From NCBI RefSeq assembly GCF_040629175.1, contig NZ_JBEXUX010000021.1:81625-145624 (forward strand): a DNA stretch of 64,000 bases, read 5' to 3'. The translations under genes and the position numbers were made by a program. Origin of the DNA: Embleya sp040629175. Lineage in GTDB: Bacteria; Actinomycetota; Actinomycetes; Streptomycetales; Streptomycetaceae. Below the pieces are notes generated by a model. That model had not been told where the DNA came from. It did no database searches and saw only the letters and a list, made by a program, of their open reading frames with translations. This document shows, in pieces, positions 46,642 to 56,069 of this stretch. Each line of letters starts with the position of its first letter. The stretch's first letter is position 1.

Positions 46642-48306
46642 GTGAGCGTCACGCTCGCGGGGATACTCCAGCTGTCCCTGCTGATAGCCGTCCTGGCCGC
46701 GGTCCATCGCCCGTTCGGCGACTACATGGCCCGGGTGTACTCCAGCGACAAGCACCTGCGCGGTGAGCGCGTCCTGTACAAGCTGATCGGCGCCGACCCG
46801 AACGCCGAGCAGCGCTGGACCGTCTACCTGCGCAGCGTGCTCGGCTTCTCGATGTTCTCGCTGCTGGGCCTGTACGCCCTGCAGCGCTTCCAGGACCACC
46901 TCCCGTTCGACCTCGGGATGAAGCCGATCACGCCGGACCAGGCGTTCAACACCGCCGCGTCGTTCACCGCGAACACGAACTGGCAGTCGTACTCCGGTGA
47001 GACCGCGATGGGCCACACGGTCCAGATGGTCGGGCTGACCGTGCAGAACTTCGTGTCGGCCGCGGTGGGCATGGCGGTGGCGATCGCCTTGGTGCGCGGG
47101 TTCGTTCGGGTCCGCTCGGGCGAGATCGGCAACTTCTGGGTCGACCTGATCCGCGGTTCGATCCGGATCCTGCTGCCGATCGCGATCATCGGCACGATCG
47201 TGCTGGTCGCGTCCGGCACCATCCAGAACCTGGCCGACCCGCAGACCGTGCGGACGCTCTCCGGCGGATCGCAGACCATCCCCGGTGGTCCGGTGGCCTC
47301 GCAGGAGGTGATCAAGGAACTCGGCACCAACGGCGGCGGCTTCTTCAACGCCAACTCCGCGCACCCGTTCGAGAACCCCAACGCGTTCACCAACATCTGC
47401 GAGATCTTCCTGATCCTGCTGATCCCGTTCTCGATGCCCCGCACCTTCGGGCGCCTGGTCGGCAACCTCAAGCAGGGCTACGCGATCCTCGCCGCGATGT
47501 TCGTGATCTGGTTCGTCGCCGTCCTGTTGATGTGGTGGACCGAGGCGCACGGCAACGGCGCGGCCCCCGAACTCGCGGGCGGTGCGATGGAGGGCAAGGA
47601 ACAGCGGTTCGGCATCCCCGGTTCGTCGGTCTTCGCGGTGTCCACCACGATGACCTCCACCGGTGCGGTCAACTCGTTCCACTCGTCCTACACCGGACTG
47701 GGCGGCGGCATCACCCTGTTGGGGATGATGCTCGGCGAGATCACGCCGGGCGGTGTCGGCTCCGGTCTGTACGGGATCCTGATCATGGCGATCCTGGCGG
47801 TCTTCGTCGCCGGTCTGATGGTCGGCCGCACGCCCGAGTACCTGGGCAAGAAGATCGGCGCCGGCGAGATGAAGCTGGTCGCGATGTACATCCTGGTGGT
47901 CCCCGCCACCATCCTGACCTTCACCGGCATCGCCCTCGCGTTGCCCGGTGAACAGGCCGCGATCCTCAACTCCGATTCGCCGCACGGCATCTCCGAGGTG
48001 CTCTACGCGTTCACCTCGGGCGCCAACAACAACGGCAGCGCGTTCGCCGGGCTCGGCGCGAACACCGAGTTCTACAACACGATGATCGGGTTGGCCATGC
48101 TGATCGGCCGATTCGTACCGATCTGCCTCGTGCTCGCCCTCGCCGGTCGACTGGCCGAACAAAAGAGCGTTCCGGACACGGCGGGCACCCTGCAGACGCA
48201 TCGGCCCCTGTTCGTGGGCCAACTCGTCGGCGTGATCCTGATCATCACCGGCCTGACCTTCTTCCCCGCCCTGGCTCTCGGGCCGCTTGCCGAGGGATTG
48301 GCATGA
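46642..48306 (+). CDS. kdpA: Potassium-transporting ATPase subunit A
   Basis: 554-residue K+-binding, channel-like subunit of the Kdp high-affinity K+ pump, with about ten helices. The four selectivity-filter-like regions are visible (FTANTNWQSYSGE, LGTNGGGFFNANSAHPFENP, STTMTSTGAVNSFHSS, FTSGANNNGSAFAG). GTG 46642 follows kdpF without a gap. The stop overlaps kdpB by 4 bases (ATGA). Confidence 0.97.
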   Translation: MSVTLAGILQLSLLIAVLAAVHRPFGDYMARVYSSDKHLRGERVLYKLIGADPNAEQRWTVYLRSVLGFSMFSLLGLYALQRFQDHLPFDLGMKPITPDQAFNTAASFTANTNWQSYSGETAMGHTVQMVGLTVQNFVSAAVGMAVAIALVRGFVRVRSGEIGNFWVDLIRGSIRILLPIAIIGTIVLVASGTIQNLADPQTVRTLSGGSQTIPGGPVASQEVIKELGTNGGGFFNANSAHPFENPNAFTNICEIFLILLIPFSMPRTFGRLVGNLKQGYAILAAMFVIWFVAVLLMWWTEAHGNGAAPELAGGAMEGKEQRFGIPGSSVFAVSTTMTSTGAVNSFHSSYTGLGGGITLLGMMLGEITPGGVGSGLYGILIMAILAVFVAGLMVGRTPEYLGKKIGAGEMKLVAMYILVVPATILTFTGIALALPGEQAAILNSDSPHGISEVLYAFTSGANNNGSAFAGLGANTEFYNTMIGLAMLIGRFVPICLVLALAGRLAEQKSVPDTAGTLQTHRPLFVGQLVGVILIITGLTFFPALALGPLAEGLA

Positions 48307-50417
48307 CAGACACCGCGATACGCCCCACCGAAGAACACGTCGAGTCACCCACCGGCCCCGGCCGGGTCTCGGCCGGCCTGTTCGAACCCCGCCAACTGCT
48401 CAAGTCGCTGCCCGGAGCCCTGCTCAAGCTCGACCCCCGGGTCATGGTCCGCACACCGGTCATGTTCGTGGTCGAGATCGGGTCGGTCATCACGACCGTC
48501 ATGGCGATCAAGGACCCGAGTGTCTTCGCCTGGGTGGTCACCGTCTGGCTCTGGGCGACCGTGGTGTTCGCCAACCTGGCCGAGGCGGTCGCCGAAGGGC
48601 GCGGCAAGGCGCAGGCCGACACGCTGCGCAAGGCCAAGACCGACACGGTCGCCCGGCGCGTGGTCGCCGGCAGGGAAGAGCGGGTCGCGGCAACCGAGTT
48701 GGCCGTCGGCGACCTCGTGGTGTGCGAAGCCGGCGACATCATCCCCGGTGACGGCGACGTCGTGGACGGCGTGGCCAGCGTGGACGAGTCGGCGATCACC
48801 GGCGAATCCGCGCCGGTGATCCGCGAGTCCGGCGGCGACCGGTCCGCGGTGACCGGCGGTACGAAGGTGTTGTCGGACCGGATCGTCGTCAAGATCACCA
48901 CCGAGCCCGGCAAGACCTTCATCGACCGGATGATCGCCCTCGTCGAGGGCGCCGCCCGGCAGAAGACGCCGAACGAGGTCGCGCTCAACATCCTGCTCGC
49001 GTCGCTGACCATCGTCTTCCTGTTCGCCGTCGTCACGCTGCAGCCGATCGCGATGTACGCGCACGCCGAGCAGTCGCTGATCATCCTGGTCGCGCTGCTG
49101 GTCTGCCTGATCCCGACGACGATCGGGGCGCTGCTGTCGGCGATCGGCATCGCGGGCATGGACCGACTGGTGCAGCGCAACGTGCTGGCCATGTCGGGAC
49201 GCGCGGTCGAGGCGGCGGGCGACGTGTCGACGCTGCTGCTGGACAAGACGGGCACGATCACCCTGGGCAACCGACAGGCGTCCGAGTTCGTCCCGGTGGA
49301 CGGCGTGACCGAGGCCGAACTGGCCGACGCCGCGCAGTTGTCCTCGCTCGCGGACGAGACGCCCGAGGGCCGCTCGATCGTGGTGCTGGCCAAGGAGCGG
49401 TACGGGCTGCGCGAGCGGCACCAGGGCGAGCTCACGCACGCCGAATGGATCGCCTTCACCGCGCAGACCCGGATGTCGGGCGTGGACCTGACCGAGGACC
49501 GCGGTGGGCGGATGGTGCGCAAGGGCGCCGCCTCCGCGATCAACGCGTGGGTGTCCGAGCGCGGCGGCGTGGTGCCGGCCCGGTCCGGCGAACTGGTCGA
49601 CGGCATCTCCGCCGCCGGCGGCACACCGCTCCTGGTCGCGGTCGAGGACGTGGACGGCGCCCGGATCCTGGGCGTGATCCACCTCAAGGACGTGGTCAAG
49701 GAGGGCATGCGGGAGCGGTTCGACGAACTGCGCCGGATGGGCATCCGGACCGTGATGATCACCGGCGACAACCCGCTGACCGCCAAGGCCATCGCGGACG
49801 AGGCCGGCGTCGACGACTTCCTCGCCGAGGCCACCCCCGAGGACAAGCTCGCGCTCATCAAGCGCGAACAGGCCGGCGGCAAGCTGGTCGCGATGACCGG
49901 CGACGGCACCAACGACGCACCGGCGCTGGCCCAGGCCGACGTGGGTGTGGCGATGAACACCGGCACCTCGGCGGCCAAAGAGGCCGGGAACATGGTCGAC
50001 CTCGACTCCAACCCGACCAAGCTGATCGAGATCGTCGAGATCGGCAAGCAGTTGCTGATCACCCGCGGCGCGCTCACCACGTTCTCGATCGCCAACGACG
50101 TCGCGAAGTACTTCGCGATCATCCCGGCGATGTTCGCGAGCATCAAGGGCGCCGAGGCGCTCGGCCCGCTGGACAAGCTGAACATCATGCAGCTCGCCAC
50201 CCCCGAGTCGGCGATCATCTCGGCGGTCGTCTTCAACGCCCTGATCATCGTCGCGCTGATCCCACTGGCCCTGCGGGGCGTGCGCTACCGGCCGATGTCG
50301 GCGGACAAGCTGCTCGGTCGCAACCTGCGGATCTACGGTCTCGGCGGCCTGATCGCCCCGTTCGTCGGGATCAAGCTCATCGACCTGCTCGTCTCGCTCA
50401 TCCCCGGAATCGGCTGA
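48303..50417 (+). CDS. kdpB: Potassium-transporting ATPase subunit B (P-type ATPase)
   Basis: 704-residue P-type ATPase that powers KdpA. It has the actuator motif ITGESAPV, the phosphorylated Asp314 in LLLDKTGTITLGN, the TM segment LIPTTIGALLSAIG, and the hinge TGDGTNDAPALAQADVG. The start ATG 48303 overlaps the kdpA stop. The next gene begins 5 bases after its own stop. Confidence 0.97.
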   Translation: MTDTAIRPTEEHVESPTGPGRVSAGLFEPRQLLKSLPGALLKLDPRVMVRTPVMFVVEIGSVITTVMAIKDPSVFAWVVTVWLWATVVFANLAEAVAEGRGKAQADTLRKAKTDTVARRVVAGREERVAATELAVGDLVVCEAGDIIPGDGDVVDGVASVDESAITGESAPVIRESGGDRSAVTGGTKVLSDRIVVKITTEPGKTFIDRMIALVEGAARQKTPNEVALNILLASLTIVFLFAVVTLQPIAMYAHAEQSLIILVALLVCLIPTTIGALLSAIGIAGMDRLVQRNVLAMSGRAVEAAGDVSTLLLDKTGTITLGNRQASEFVPVDGVTEAELADAAQLSSLADETPEGRSIVVLAKERYGLRERHQGELTHAEWIAFTAQTRMSGVDLTEDRGGRMVRKGAASAINAWVSERGGVVPARSGELVDGISAAGGTPLLVAVEDVDGARILGVIHLKDVVKEGMRERFDELRRMGIRTVMITGDNPLTAKAIADEAGVDDFLAEATPEDKLALIKREQAGGKLVAMTGDGTNDAPALAQADVGVAMNTGTSAAKEAGNMVDLDSNPTKLIEIVEIGKQLLITRGALTTFSIANDVAKYFAIIPAMFASIKGAEALGPLDKLNIMQLATPESAIISAVVFNALIIVALIPLALRGVRYRPMSADKLLGRNLRIYGLGGLIAPFVGIKLIDLLVSLIPGIG

Positions 50418-50422
50418 TTCAG

Positions 50423-51157
50423 ATGGCAACCAACTTCAGTACCCGTATCCGTGTCCTGGGCGCGTCCCTGCGGGCCTTCCTGGTGCTCACCGTGCTCCTG
50501 GGCGTGCTCTACCCGCTGTCCATGACCGGGATCGCACAGGCGCTGTTCAAGGACAACGCCGACGGTTCGATGGTCAGCGTCAACGGCAGGAAGGTCGGCT
50601 CCGCCCTGATCGGGCAGTCCTTCGACCTGGTCGACGCGCAGGGCGACCCGCGCAAGTTCGACGCCGACGGCCGCGAGGTGCTCGCCACGGCGGACGGCGC
50701 GGGCTACACCTACCTCCAGGGCGGCGGCGCGCTGACCGCCGAGCAGGCCGAGGGAGTCGGCACGCTGCCGGACCCCAGGTGGTTCCAGCCGCGTCCGTCG
50801 GCCTCGAACCACGACGGCCTGGCCTCGGGGGCGTCCAACTACGGCCCCGAGAACCCGACCTTCGTCAAGCTCATCGGCGACCGCAAGGCACAGGTCGCCA
50901 AGTTCAACGGCGTGAGCGAGGACCGGGTCCCGGTGGACGCGGTCACCGCGAGCGGATCCGGCCTGGACCCGCACATCTCCCGGGCCTACGCGCTGCTCCA
51001 GGTGGAGCGGGTGGCCAAGGAGCGCGGCGGCCTGGACCCGGCCGAGGTGCGCGCCCTGGTGGACAAGCACGTGGACGCGCCCAACGCCGGATTCCTCGGC
51101 CAGGAACGGGTGAACGTGCTGGACCTCAACATCGCGCTCGCCCGACTCGCCGGCTGA
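50423..51157 (+). CDS. kdpC: Potassium-transporting ATPase subunit C
   Basis: 244 residues. One N-terminal transmembrane helix (AFLVLTVLLGVLYPLSMTGI) is followed by a periplasm-facing domain with the conserved GSALIGQSF, FQPRPSASNHDG-ASGASN and SGSGLDPHIS segments. KdpC assembles and tunes the KdpFABC pump. ATG 50423 lies 5 bases after kdpB; the ribosome binding site is weak, so coupling to kdpB is likely. Confidence 0.96.
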   Translation: MATNFSTRIRVLGASLRAFLVLTVLLGVLYPLSMTGIAQALFKDNADGSMVSVNGRKVGSALIGQSFDLVDAQGDPRKFDADGREVLATADGAGYTYLQGGGALTAEQAEGVGTLPDPRWFQPRPSASNHDGLASGASNYGPENPTFVKLIGDRKAQVAKFNGVSEDRVPVDAVTASGSGLDPHISRAYALLQVERVAKERGGLDPAEVRALVDKHVDAPNAGFLGQERVNVLDLNIALARLAG

Positions 51158-51184
51158 TCCCGGCGGTCGTGGCGGGCCGGGGAC

Positions 51185-51210
51185 GGGGAGTGCCGGTGTC
51201 GGCACTCCCC
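51185..51210 (+). terminator. Intercistronic hairpin between kdpC and kdpD
   Basis: Perfect 10-bp stem GGGGAGTGCC (51185-51194)/GGCACTCCCC (51201-51210) with a 6-base loop, in the 68-base gap. It has no T tract. It could partly end transcription and keep the sensor genes at a lower level than the pump genes. Confidence 0.6.
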
Positions 51211-51225
51211 ACCCCGAGGCAGAGA

Positions 51226-53859
51226 ATGGGTGACATGGCACGCGGCAAGCTCCGGATCTATCTCGGTGCGGCACCCGGCGTCGGCAAGACCTACGCGATG
51301 TTGGGCGAGGGACAACGTCGGCGCAGGCGCGGCAGCGACGTCGTCGTCGGTTTCGTGGAATGCCACGGCCGACCCACCACCGAGGAAGCACTACAGGGTC
51401 TGGAGGTCGTCCCCCGGCGGGACATGATCCACCGAGGCGGCGCGTTCACCGAGATGGACGTGGACGCCGTCATCGCACGGCGACCGAGGATCGCCCTCGT
51501 GGACGAGCTGGCGCACACCAATGTGCCGGGCTCGCGCAACGAGAAACGCTGGCAGGACATCGAGGAACTGCTCGACGCCGGGATCGACGTGATCTCGACG
51601 GTGAACGTGCAACACCTCGAATCGCTCAACGACGTGGTCGAGTCGATCACCGGGGTGCCGCAGCGCGAGACCGTGCCCGACGAGGTGGCCCGCCGGGCGG
51701 ACCAGATCGAGCTGGTCGACATGGCGCCGGAGGCGCTGCGCCGGCGGATGGCACACGGCAACGTGTACGCGCCGGAGAAGGTCGACGCGGCACTGTCCAA
51801 CTACTTCCGGGTCGGCAACCTGACCGCGTTGCGCGAACTCGCGCTGTTGTGGACCGCGGACCGGGTGGACGAATACCTCCAGCAGTACCGCAGCGAACAC
51901 CAGATCGACGCCACCTGGCCGGCCCGCGAGCGGATCGTGGTCGGCCTCACCGGCGGTCCGGAAGGCGAGACGCTGCTGCGCCGGGCCGCGCGGATCGCCA
52001 CCCGCGGCTCCGGCGGCGAACTGCTCGCGGTCTACGTCTCGCGCAGCGACGGCCTCACCGGCGCCTCCCCGGAGGCGCTGGCCCGCCAGCGCGCGCTGGT
52101 CGAGTCGCTCGGCGGCACCTTCCACTCGGTGGTCGGCGAGAACGTGCCCACCGCGCTGCTGTCCTTCGCGCGCGGGGTGAACGCGACGCAGATAGTGCTC
52201 GGCAGCAGCCGGCGCAAGCCCTGGCAGTACCTGTTCGGCCCGGGCGTGGGCGCCACCGTGGCCGCGCAGTCCGGCGACATCGACACGCACATCGTCACCC
52301 ACGAGCACGCGGGCGTGGGGCGGGTGCTGCGCCCGATGCGCTCCCCGCTGGGGCGCGGCCGGCGGATCGCGTCGTGGGCGGTGACCGTGATCGGCCCGCT
52401 GGCACTCACCTACACGCTGGACGCGACCCGGGACAGCCACGGCCTGTCCACCGAGATGTTGCTGTTCCTGACGGTCACCGTCGCGGTCGCGCTGCTCGGC
52501 GGATTGTGGGCGTCCGTGCTCACCGCGGTGGTGTCCTCGATCCTGCTGAACTACTACTTCACGCCGCCGCTGCACAACCTGACCATCGACGATCCGGAGA
52601 ACATGCTCGCGTTGGGCATCTTCGTGCTGGTCGCGCTGTCGGTGGCCTCGGTGGTGGACCTGGCGGCCAGACGTACCCATCAGGCCGCGCGAAGTCAGGC
52701 CGAGGCGCAGACGCTGAGCTTTCTGGCGGGCAGTGTGCTGCGCGGCGAGCAGGCGCTGCCGGCGCTGTTGGACCGGGTGCGCGAGACGTTCGGGATGGAG
52801 TCGGTGGCGCTGCTGCAGCGCGAGGAGCACCACACTCCGTGGTTGTGCGTGGGCAGCGTGGGGCCGCATCCGGCGGTCAGGCCCGAGGACGCGGACGTGG
52901 ACGTGCCGGTGTCCGACTCGCTGGCGCTGGCGCTGTCGGGGCGGGTGTTGCCCGCCGAGGACCGCCGGGTGCTCGGGGCGTTCGCCGCGCAGGCCGCGGT
53001 GGTCCTGGAGCGCCGACAGTTGGTCGCCGAGGCGGCCCAGGCGCGTCGGCTCAAGGAGGGCAACCGGATTCGCACCGCGCTGCTGGCGGCGGTCTCGCAC
53101 GACCTGCGCACGCCGCTGGCCACGATCAAGGCCAGCGTGTCGAGCCTGCGGGCGGAGGATGTGAGCTGGTCGGAGGAGGACGAGGCCGAGCTGTTGGCGG
53201 CGATCGAGTTCGGCGCGGACCGGCTGGACACGCTGATCGGGAACCTGCTGGACATGAGCCGGTTGCAGACCGGGACGGTGACTCCGCTGATGGGCGACAT
53301 CGGTCTGGACGAGGTGGTGCCGGGCGCGCTGGCCGGGGTCGCCGAGGACCGGGTGGCGCTGGACATCCCCGAGACGCTGCCCGCGGTGTCCGCGGACGCG
53401 GGCCTGCTGGAGCGGGTGCTGGCCAACGTGATCGAGAACGCGGTCAAGCACAATCCGCCGGGCCGCCGGGTGCACGTGTCGGCGGGCGCGCTCAAGGATC
53501 GGGTCGAGCTGCGGGTGGCCGACCGCGGGCCCGGTGTGCCGGACGAGTCGAAGGAGCGGATCTTCGAGCCGTTCCAACGCTTGGGGGACGCGCCGAAGGG
53601 CAATGGGGTGGGACTCGGGTTGGCGGTCGCGCGTGGCTTCGCCGAAGCCATGGACGGCACGTTGACGGCCGAGGATACGCCCGGCGGCGGGCTGACGATG
53701 GTGCTGGCGTTGCGCACGGCCTCGCTCGCGGGTGCGGGTGCGGATGCCGGTGCGGGCGCCGGCGTGGGTGCGGGCGCGGGCGCTCGTGAAGTCGAGAGTG
53801 CGGGCGAGGGGCGGACCCCCGCGACCGATCAGCGAACCACTTGGGAGGAACAGCGATGA
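51226..53859 (+). CDS. kdpD: Osmosensitive K+ channel histidine kinase KdpD
   Basis: 877-residue sensor kinase. The N-terminal KdpD domain has the Walker A GAAPGVGKT (Lys21) and LVDELAHTN, followed by a USP-like domain (about 245-370), four helices (about 385-480), a GAF-like domain (about 500-600) and the kinase core with His625 (AVSHDLRTPLATIK), N-box NVIENAVKHN and NGVGLGLAVARG. The C-terminal 44 residues begin with an odd Gly-Ala run (AGAGADAGAGAGVGAGAG). ATG 51226 is preferred to ATG 51235 because GAGG lies 6 bases upstream. The stop overlaps kdpE by 4 bases. Confidence 0.95.
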   Translation: MGDMARGKLRIYLGAAPGVGKTYAMLGEGQRRRRRGSDVVVGFVECHGRPTTEEALQGLEVVPRRDMIHRGGAFTEMDVDAVIARRPRIALVDELAHTNVPGSRNEKRWQDIEELLDAGIDVISTVNVQHLESLNDVVESITGVPQRETVPDEVARRADQIELVDMAPEALRRRMAHGNVYAPEKVDAALSNYFRVGNLTALRELALLWTADRVDEYLQQYRSEHQIDATWPARERIVVGLTGGPEGETLLRRAARIATRGSGGELLAVYVSRSDGLTGASPEALARQRALVESLGGTFHSVVGENVPTALLSFARGVNATQIVLGSSRRKPWQYLFGPGVGATVAAQSGDIDTHIVTHEHAGVGRVLRPMRSPLGRGRRIASWAVTVIGPLALTYTLDATRDSHGLSTEMLLFLTVTVAVALLGGLWASVLTAVVSSILLNYYFTPPLHNLTIDDPENMLALGIFVLVALSVASVVDLAARRTHQAARSQAEAQTLSFLAGSVLRGEQALPALLDRVRETFGMESVALLQREEHHTPWLCVGSVGPHPAVRPEDADVDVPVSDSLALALSGRVLPAEDRRVLGAFAAQAAVVLERRQLVAEAAQARRLKEGNRIRTALLAAVSHDLRTPLATIKASVSSLRAEDVSWSEEDEAELLAAIEFGADRLDTLIGNLLDMSRLQTGTVTPLMGDIGLDEVVPGALAGVAEDRVALDIPETLPAVSADAGLLERVLANVIENAVKHNPPGRRVHVSAGALKDRVELRVADRGPGVPDESKERIFEPFQRLGDAPKGNGVGLGLAVARGFAEAMDGTLTAEDTPGGGLTMVLALRTASLAGAGADAGAGAGVGAGAGAREVESAGEGRTPATDQRTTWEEQR

Positions 53860-54530
53860 CACGGGTCCTGGTCGTCGACGACGAGCCACAGATCGTGCGG
53901 GCCCTGGCCATCAACCTCAAGGCCCGCGGCTATGACGTGGACACCGCGGGGGACGGCACCGCGGCGCTGACCGCCGCCGCCGACCGGCATCCGGACGTGG
54001 TGCTGCTCGACCTGGGCCTGCCGGACATCGACGGGGTCGAGGTGATCAAGGGACTGCGCGGCTGGACCAGGATCCCGATCATCGTGCTGTCCGCACGGCA
54101 CGCGTCGGCGGAGAAGGTCGCGGCGCTGGACGCGGGCGCGGACGACTACGTGACCAAGCCGTTCGGGATGGACGAGTTGCTCGCGCGGCTGCGCGCGGCG
54201 GTGCGGCGTGCGGTGCCCGAGGAGGAGGCGCCGGTCGTGGTCACCGAATCCTTCACGGTGGATCTCGCGGCCAAACGGGTCTCCCGGGACGGAGCCGACG
54301 TGCGGCTCACCCCGACCGAGTGGCACCTGCTGGAGGTGCTGGTCCGGCACGCCGGCCGGCTGGTCAGCCAGCGCGCGTTGTTGCAGGAGGTGTGGGGGCC
54401 GCAGTACGGGACGGAGACGAACTACCTGCGGGTCTACATGGCCCAGTTGCGCCGCAAGCTGGAGCACGACCCCTCGCACCCTCGCCATCTGCTGACCGAG
54501 CCGGGGATGGGTTATCGCTTCGAGGGATAG
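53856..54530 (+). CDS. kdpE: Response regulator KdpE
   Basis: 224-residue OmpR-family regulator of kdpFABC. The receiver has the phospho-acceptor Asp52 (VVLLDLGLPDIDG) and YVTKPF; the winged-helix domain ends TEPGMGYRFEG. ATG 53856 has GGGAGGAA 5 bases upstream and overlaps the kdpD stop. It is expected to bind upstream of the kdp operon (see 46311-46334). Confidence 0.95.
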   Translation: MTRVLVVDDEPQIVRALAINLKARGYDVDTAGDGTAALTAAADRHPDVVLLDLGLPDIDGVEVIKGLRGWTRIPIIVLSARHASAEKVAALDAGADDYVTKPFGMDELLARLRAAVRRAVPEEEAPVVVTESFTVDLAAKRVSRDGADVRLTPTEWHLLEVLVRHAGRLVSQRALLQEVWGPQYGTETNYLRVYMAQLRRKLEHDPSHPRHLLTEPGMGYRFEG

Positions 54531-54607
54531 CTCGCGGCCTCACCCGGTGGGCCGCCGGCCCCGGCGGGCGGGCACTTTCGGGCAGCCGAGGGCCGTTGGA
54601 TAGGCGG

Positions 54608-54613
54608 TACCCT
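54608..54613 (+). promoter_or_regulatory. Leaderless-type -10 element of the OB-fold gene
   Basis: TACCCT ends 7 bases before ATG 54621, which lacks a ribosome binding site. Confidence 0.5.
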
Positions 54614-54620
54614 TGCCGGC

Positions 54621-55022
54621 ATGAGTGGTAGCGCAGCCGGGGTGGAGCGTCGATCCGGGCGATTGCGGCGGATGCTGGATCGGTGGACCTCCACCCATGA
54701 GGAATTGCACGCCGAGGAGCTGCTGCACGACACCCAGCGGCTCGGCTGTACCAAGATCGTGGACGTGGTCGAACGGGACCTGATCACGGTCGGCGGCACG
54801 CTGCGCACGGTGACCTTCCGGCCGCGCGCGGGCGTGCCCGCGCTCGAGGCCGAGCTGTACGACGGTTCGGCGGCGCTGTCGGTGGTCTGGCTCGGTCGGC
54901 GGCGGATAGCCGGGATCGAGCCGGGGCGGCAATTGGTCGCCCACGGGCGGGTGAGCACCACTGCGGGCCGCCCCGTCCTGTTCAACCCCAGGTACGAGCT
55001 GCGCCCCGTCGGCCGAGAGTGA
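54621..55022 (+). CDS. OB-fold nucleic-acid-binding protein
   Basis: 133-residue protein of the Rv2694c type. An N-terminal helical part (RLRRMLDRWTSTHEELHAEE) leads to a five-strand OB fold with conserved GTLRTVTFRPRAGVPALEAE, VVWLGRRRIAGIEPG and a closing GRPVLFNPRYEL, the pattern of RecG-like or tRNA-binding OB domains. The ligand is unknown. It precedes DUF3159 as in mycobacteria, 4 bases apart, so the two form an operon. Confidence 0.87.
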   Translation: MSGSAAGVERRSGRLRRMLDRWTSTHEELHAEELLHDTQRLGCTKIVDVVERDLITVGGTLRTVTFRPRAGVPALEAELYDGSAALSVVWLGRRRIAGIEPGRQLVAHGRVSTTAGRPVLFNPRYELRPVGRE

Positions 55023-55026
55023 ACGA

Positions 55027-55782
55027 GTGACCGCCCATATGGAAAAGTCCGCCTCCGACGCGCCCGGCGAGCAGCCGGCCCCCACCGACAGCGCGGCCTC
55101 GATGATCGCCGCCTTCGGCGGTGTGCGCGGCATGATCGACATGACCGTGCCCGGCCTGGTGTTCGTGGTCGCCTTCACGATCAGCCATTCCACGTGGACC
55201 TCGGCGATGACCGCCGGCGCCGTCGCGTTGGCGTTCGCGGTGGTTCGGATCGCGCGCCGGGAGACCCTGCAGCACGCACTCGGCGGCTTCCTGGGCGTCG
55301 CGCTGGCCGGCTGGATCGCGGTCAAGTCCGGCAAGGCGGAGAACTTCTACGCCTTCGGCATGTTGCTGAACGGCGCCTACGCGCTGGCCTACCTGATCTC
55401 GATCCTGGTGCGCTGGCCGCTCATCGGCATCGTGCTCGGCCCGGCGCTGGGCGAGAACTTCACCTGGCGGCAGAACCCGGCCCGGTTCGCGGCGTATCGC
55501 CGGGCGACCTGGGTCTGGTTCGTGATGTTCGTGTTGCGGATCGTGATCCAGATCCCGATCTATTGGACCGGCAATGTCACGGCGCTGGGGATCGCCAAGG
55601 TGGCCCTGGGCGTGCCGCCGTTCCTGGTGGTCTGCTACATCACCTGGTTGATCATGTCGAAGGCGCCGCCGCCGGTGAAGGTGGAGGACGCCGAGGACGC
55701 CGAAGACGGCTCGGCGGCGGTCGAGGCGGCGCCGGTGGGCGAGCAGCGGGACGAGCGGCGGGAAGACCGCGTCGCGGATTGA
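55027..55782 (+). CDS. DUF3159 membrane protein
   Basis: 251-residue polytopic protein, about six helices, of the actinobacterial DUF3159 family (Rv2693c type); function unknown. Conserved parts are FGGVRGMIDMTVPGLVFVV, the charged turn RRETLQHALGGFLGV, and GENFTWRQNPARFAAYRRAT. The acidic/basic C-terminus is variable. GTG 55027 is taken; ATG 55039 is the alternative. It lies in a block otherwise concerned with K+ transport, so a link to ion homeostasis is worth noting but unproven. Confidence 0.87.
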   Translation: MTAHMEKSASDAPGEQPAPTDSAASMIAAFGGVRGMIDMTVPGLVFVVAFTISHSTWTSAMTAGAVALAFAVVRIARRETLQHALGGFLGVALAGWIAVKSGKAENFYAFGMLLNGAYALAYLISILVRWPLIGIVLGPALGENFTWRQNPARFAAYRRATWVWFVMFVLRIVIQIPIYWTGNVTALGIAKVALGVPPFLVVCYITWLIMSKAPPPVKVEDAEDAEDGSAAVEAAPVGEQRDERREDRVAD

Positions 55783-55802
55783 GCGGTTGCTCGTCGGGCT
55801 GT

Positions 55803-55867
55803 CGGGTCGTCGAATCGTCGCGGGTCGTCGGGTCGTCGGGTCGTCGGGTCGTCGGGTCGTCGTCGTG
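55803..55867 (+). repeat. Tandem 8-base repeat (CGGGTCGT)n
   Basis: Five perfect copies of CGGGTCGT at 55821-55860 with degenerate copies on both sides. It lies between the DUF3159 stop and the next promoter. It is a simple-sequence array prone to slippage. Confidence 0.85.
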
Positions 55868-56069
55868 TGGCGGTGGATGATGCGAGCCGTGTCGGGCCGG
55901 TTCGGGTGGGCGCCGAAGTGATCATCGCGGTGATCATTCGGGTATGGCGCATCGGTCGATTACGGAGAATTTGGGCCATGTGCGGTCCAATCGGCTATTC
56001 CCGCATGATCGCGTAACCGTGCCGTTAGCGTCCCCGTTAGACCTCCAGTGGACGAAGGAGGCGGGGACG

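Noticed and set aside
51391..53889. 832-codon open frame antisense to kdpD
   Set aside because: Shadow of kdpD, with Arg/His-rich low-complexity translation.
55803..55867. CRISPR-like array
   Set aside because: The units are 8 bases and directly adjacent, with no spacers and no cas genes.
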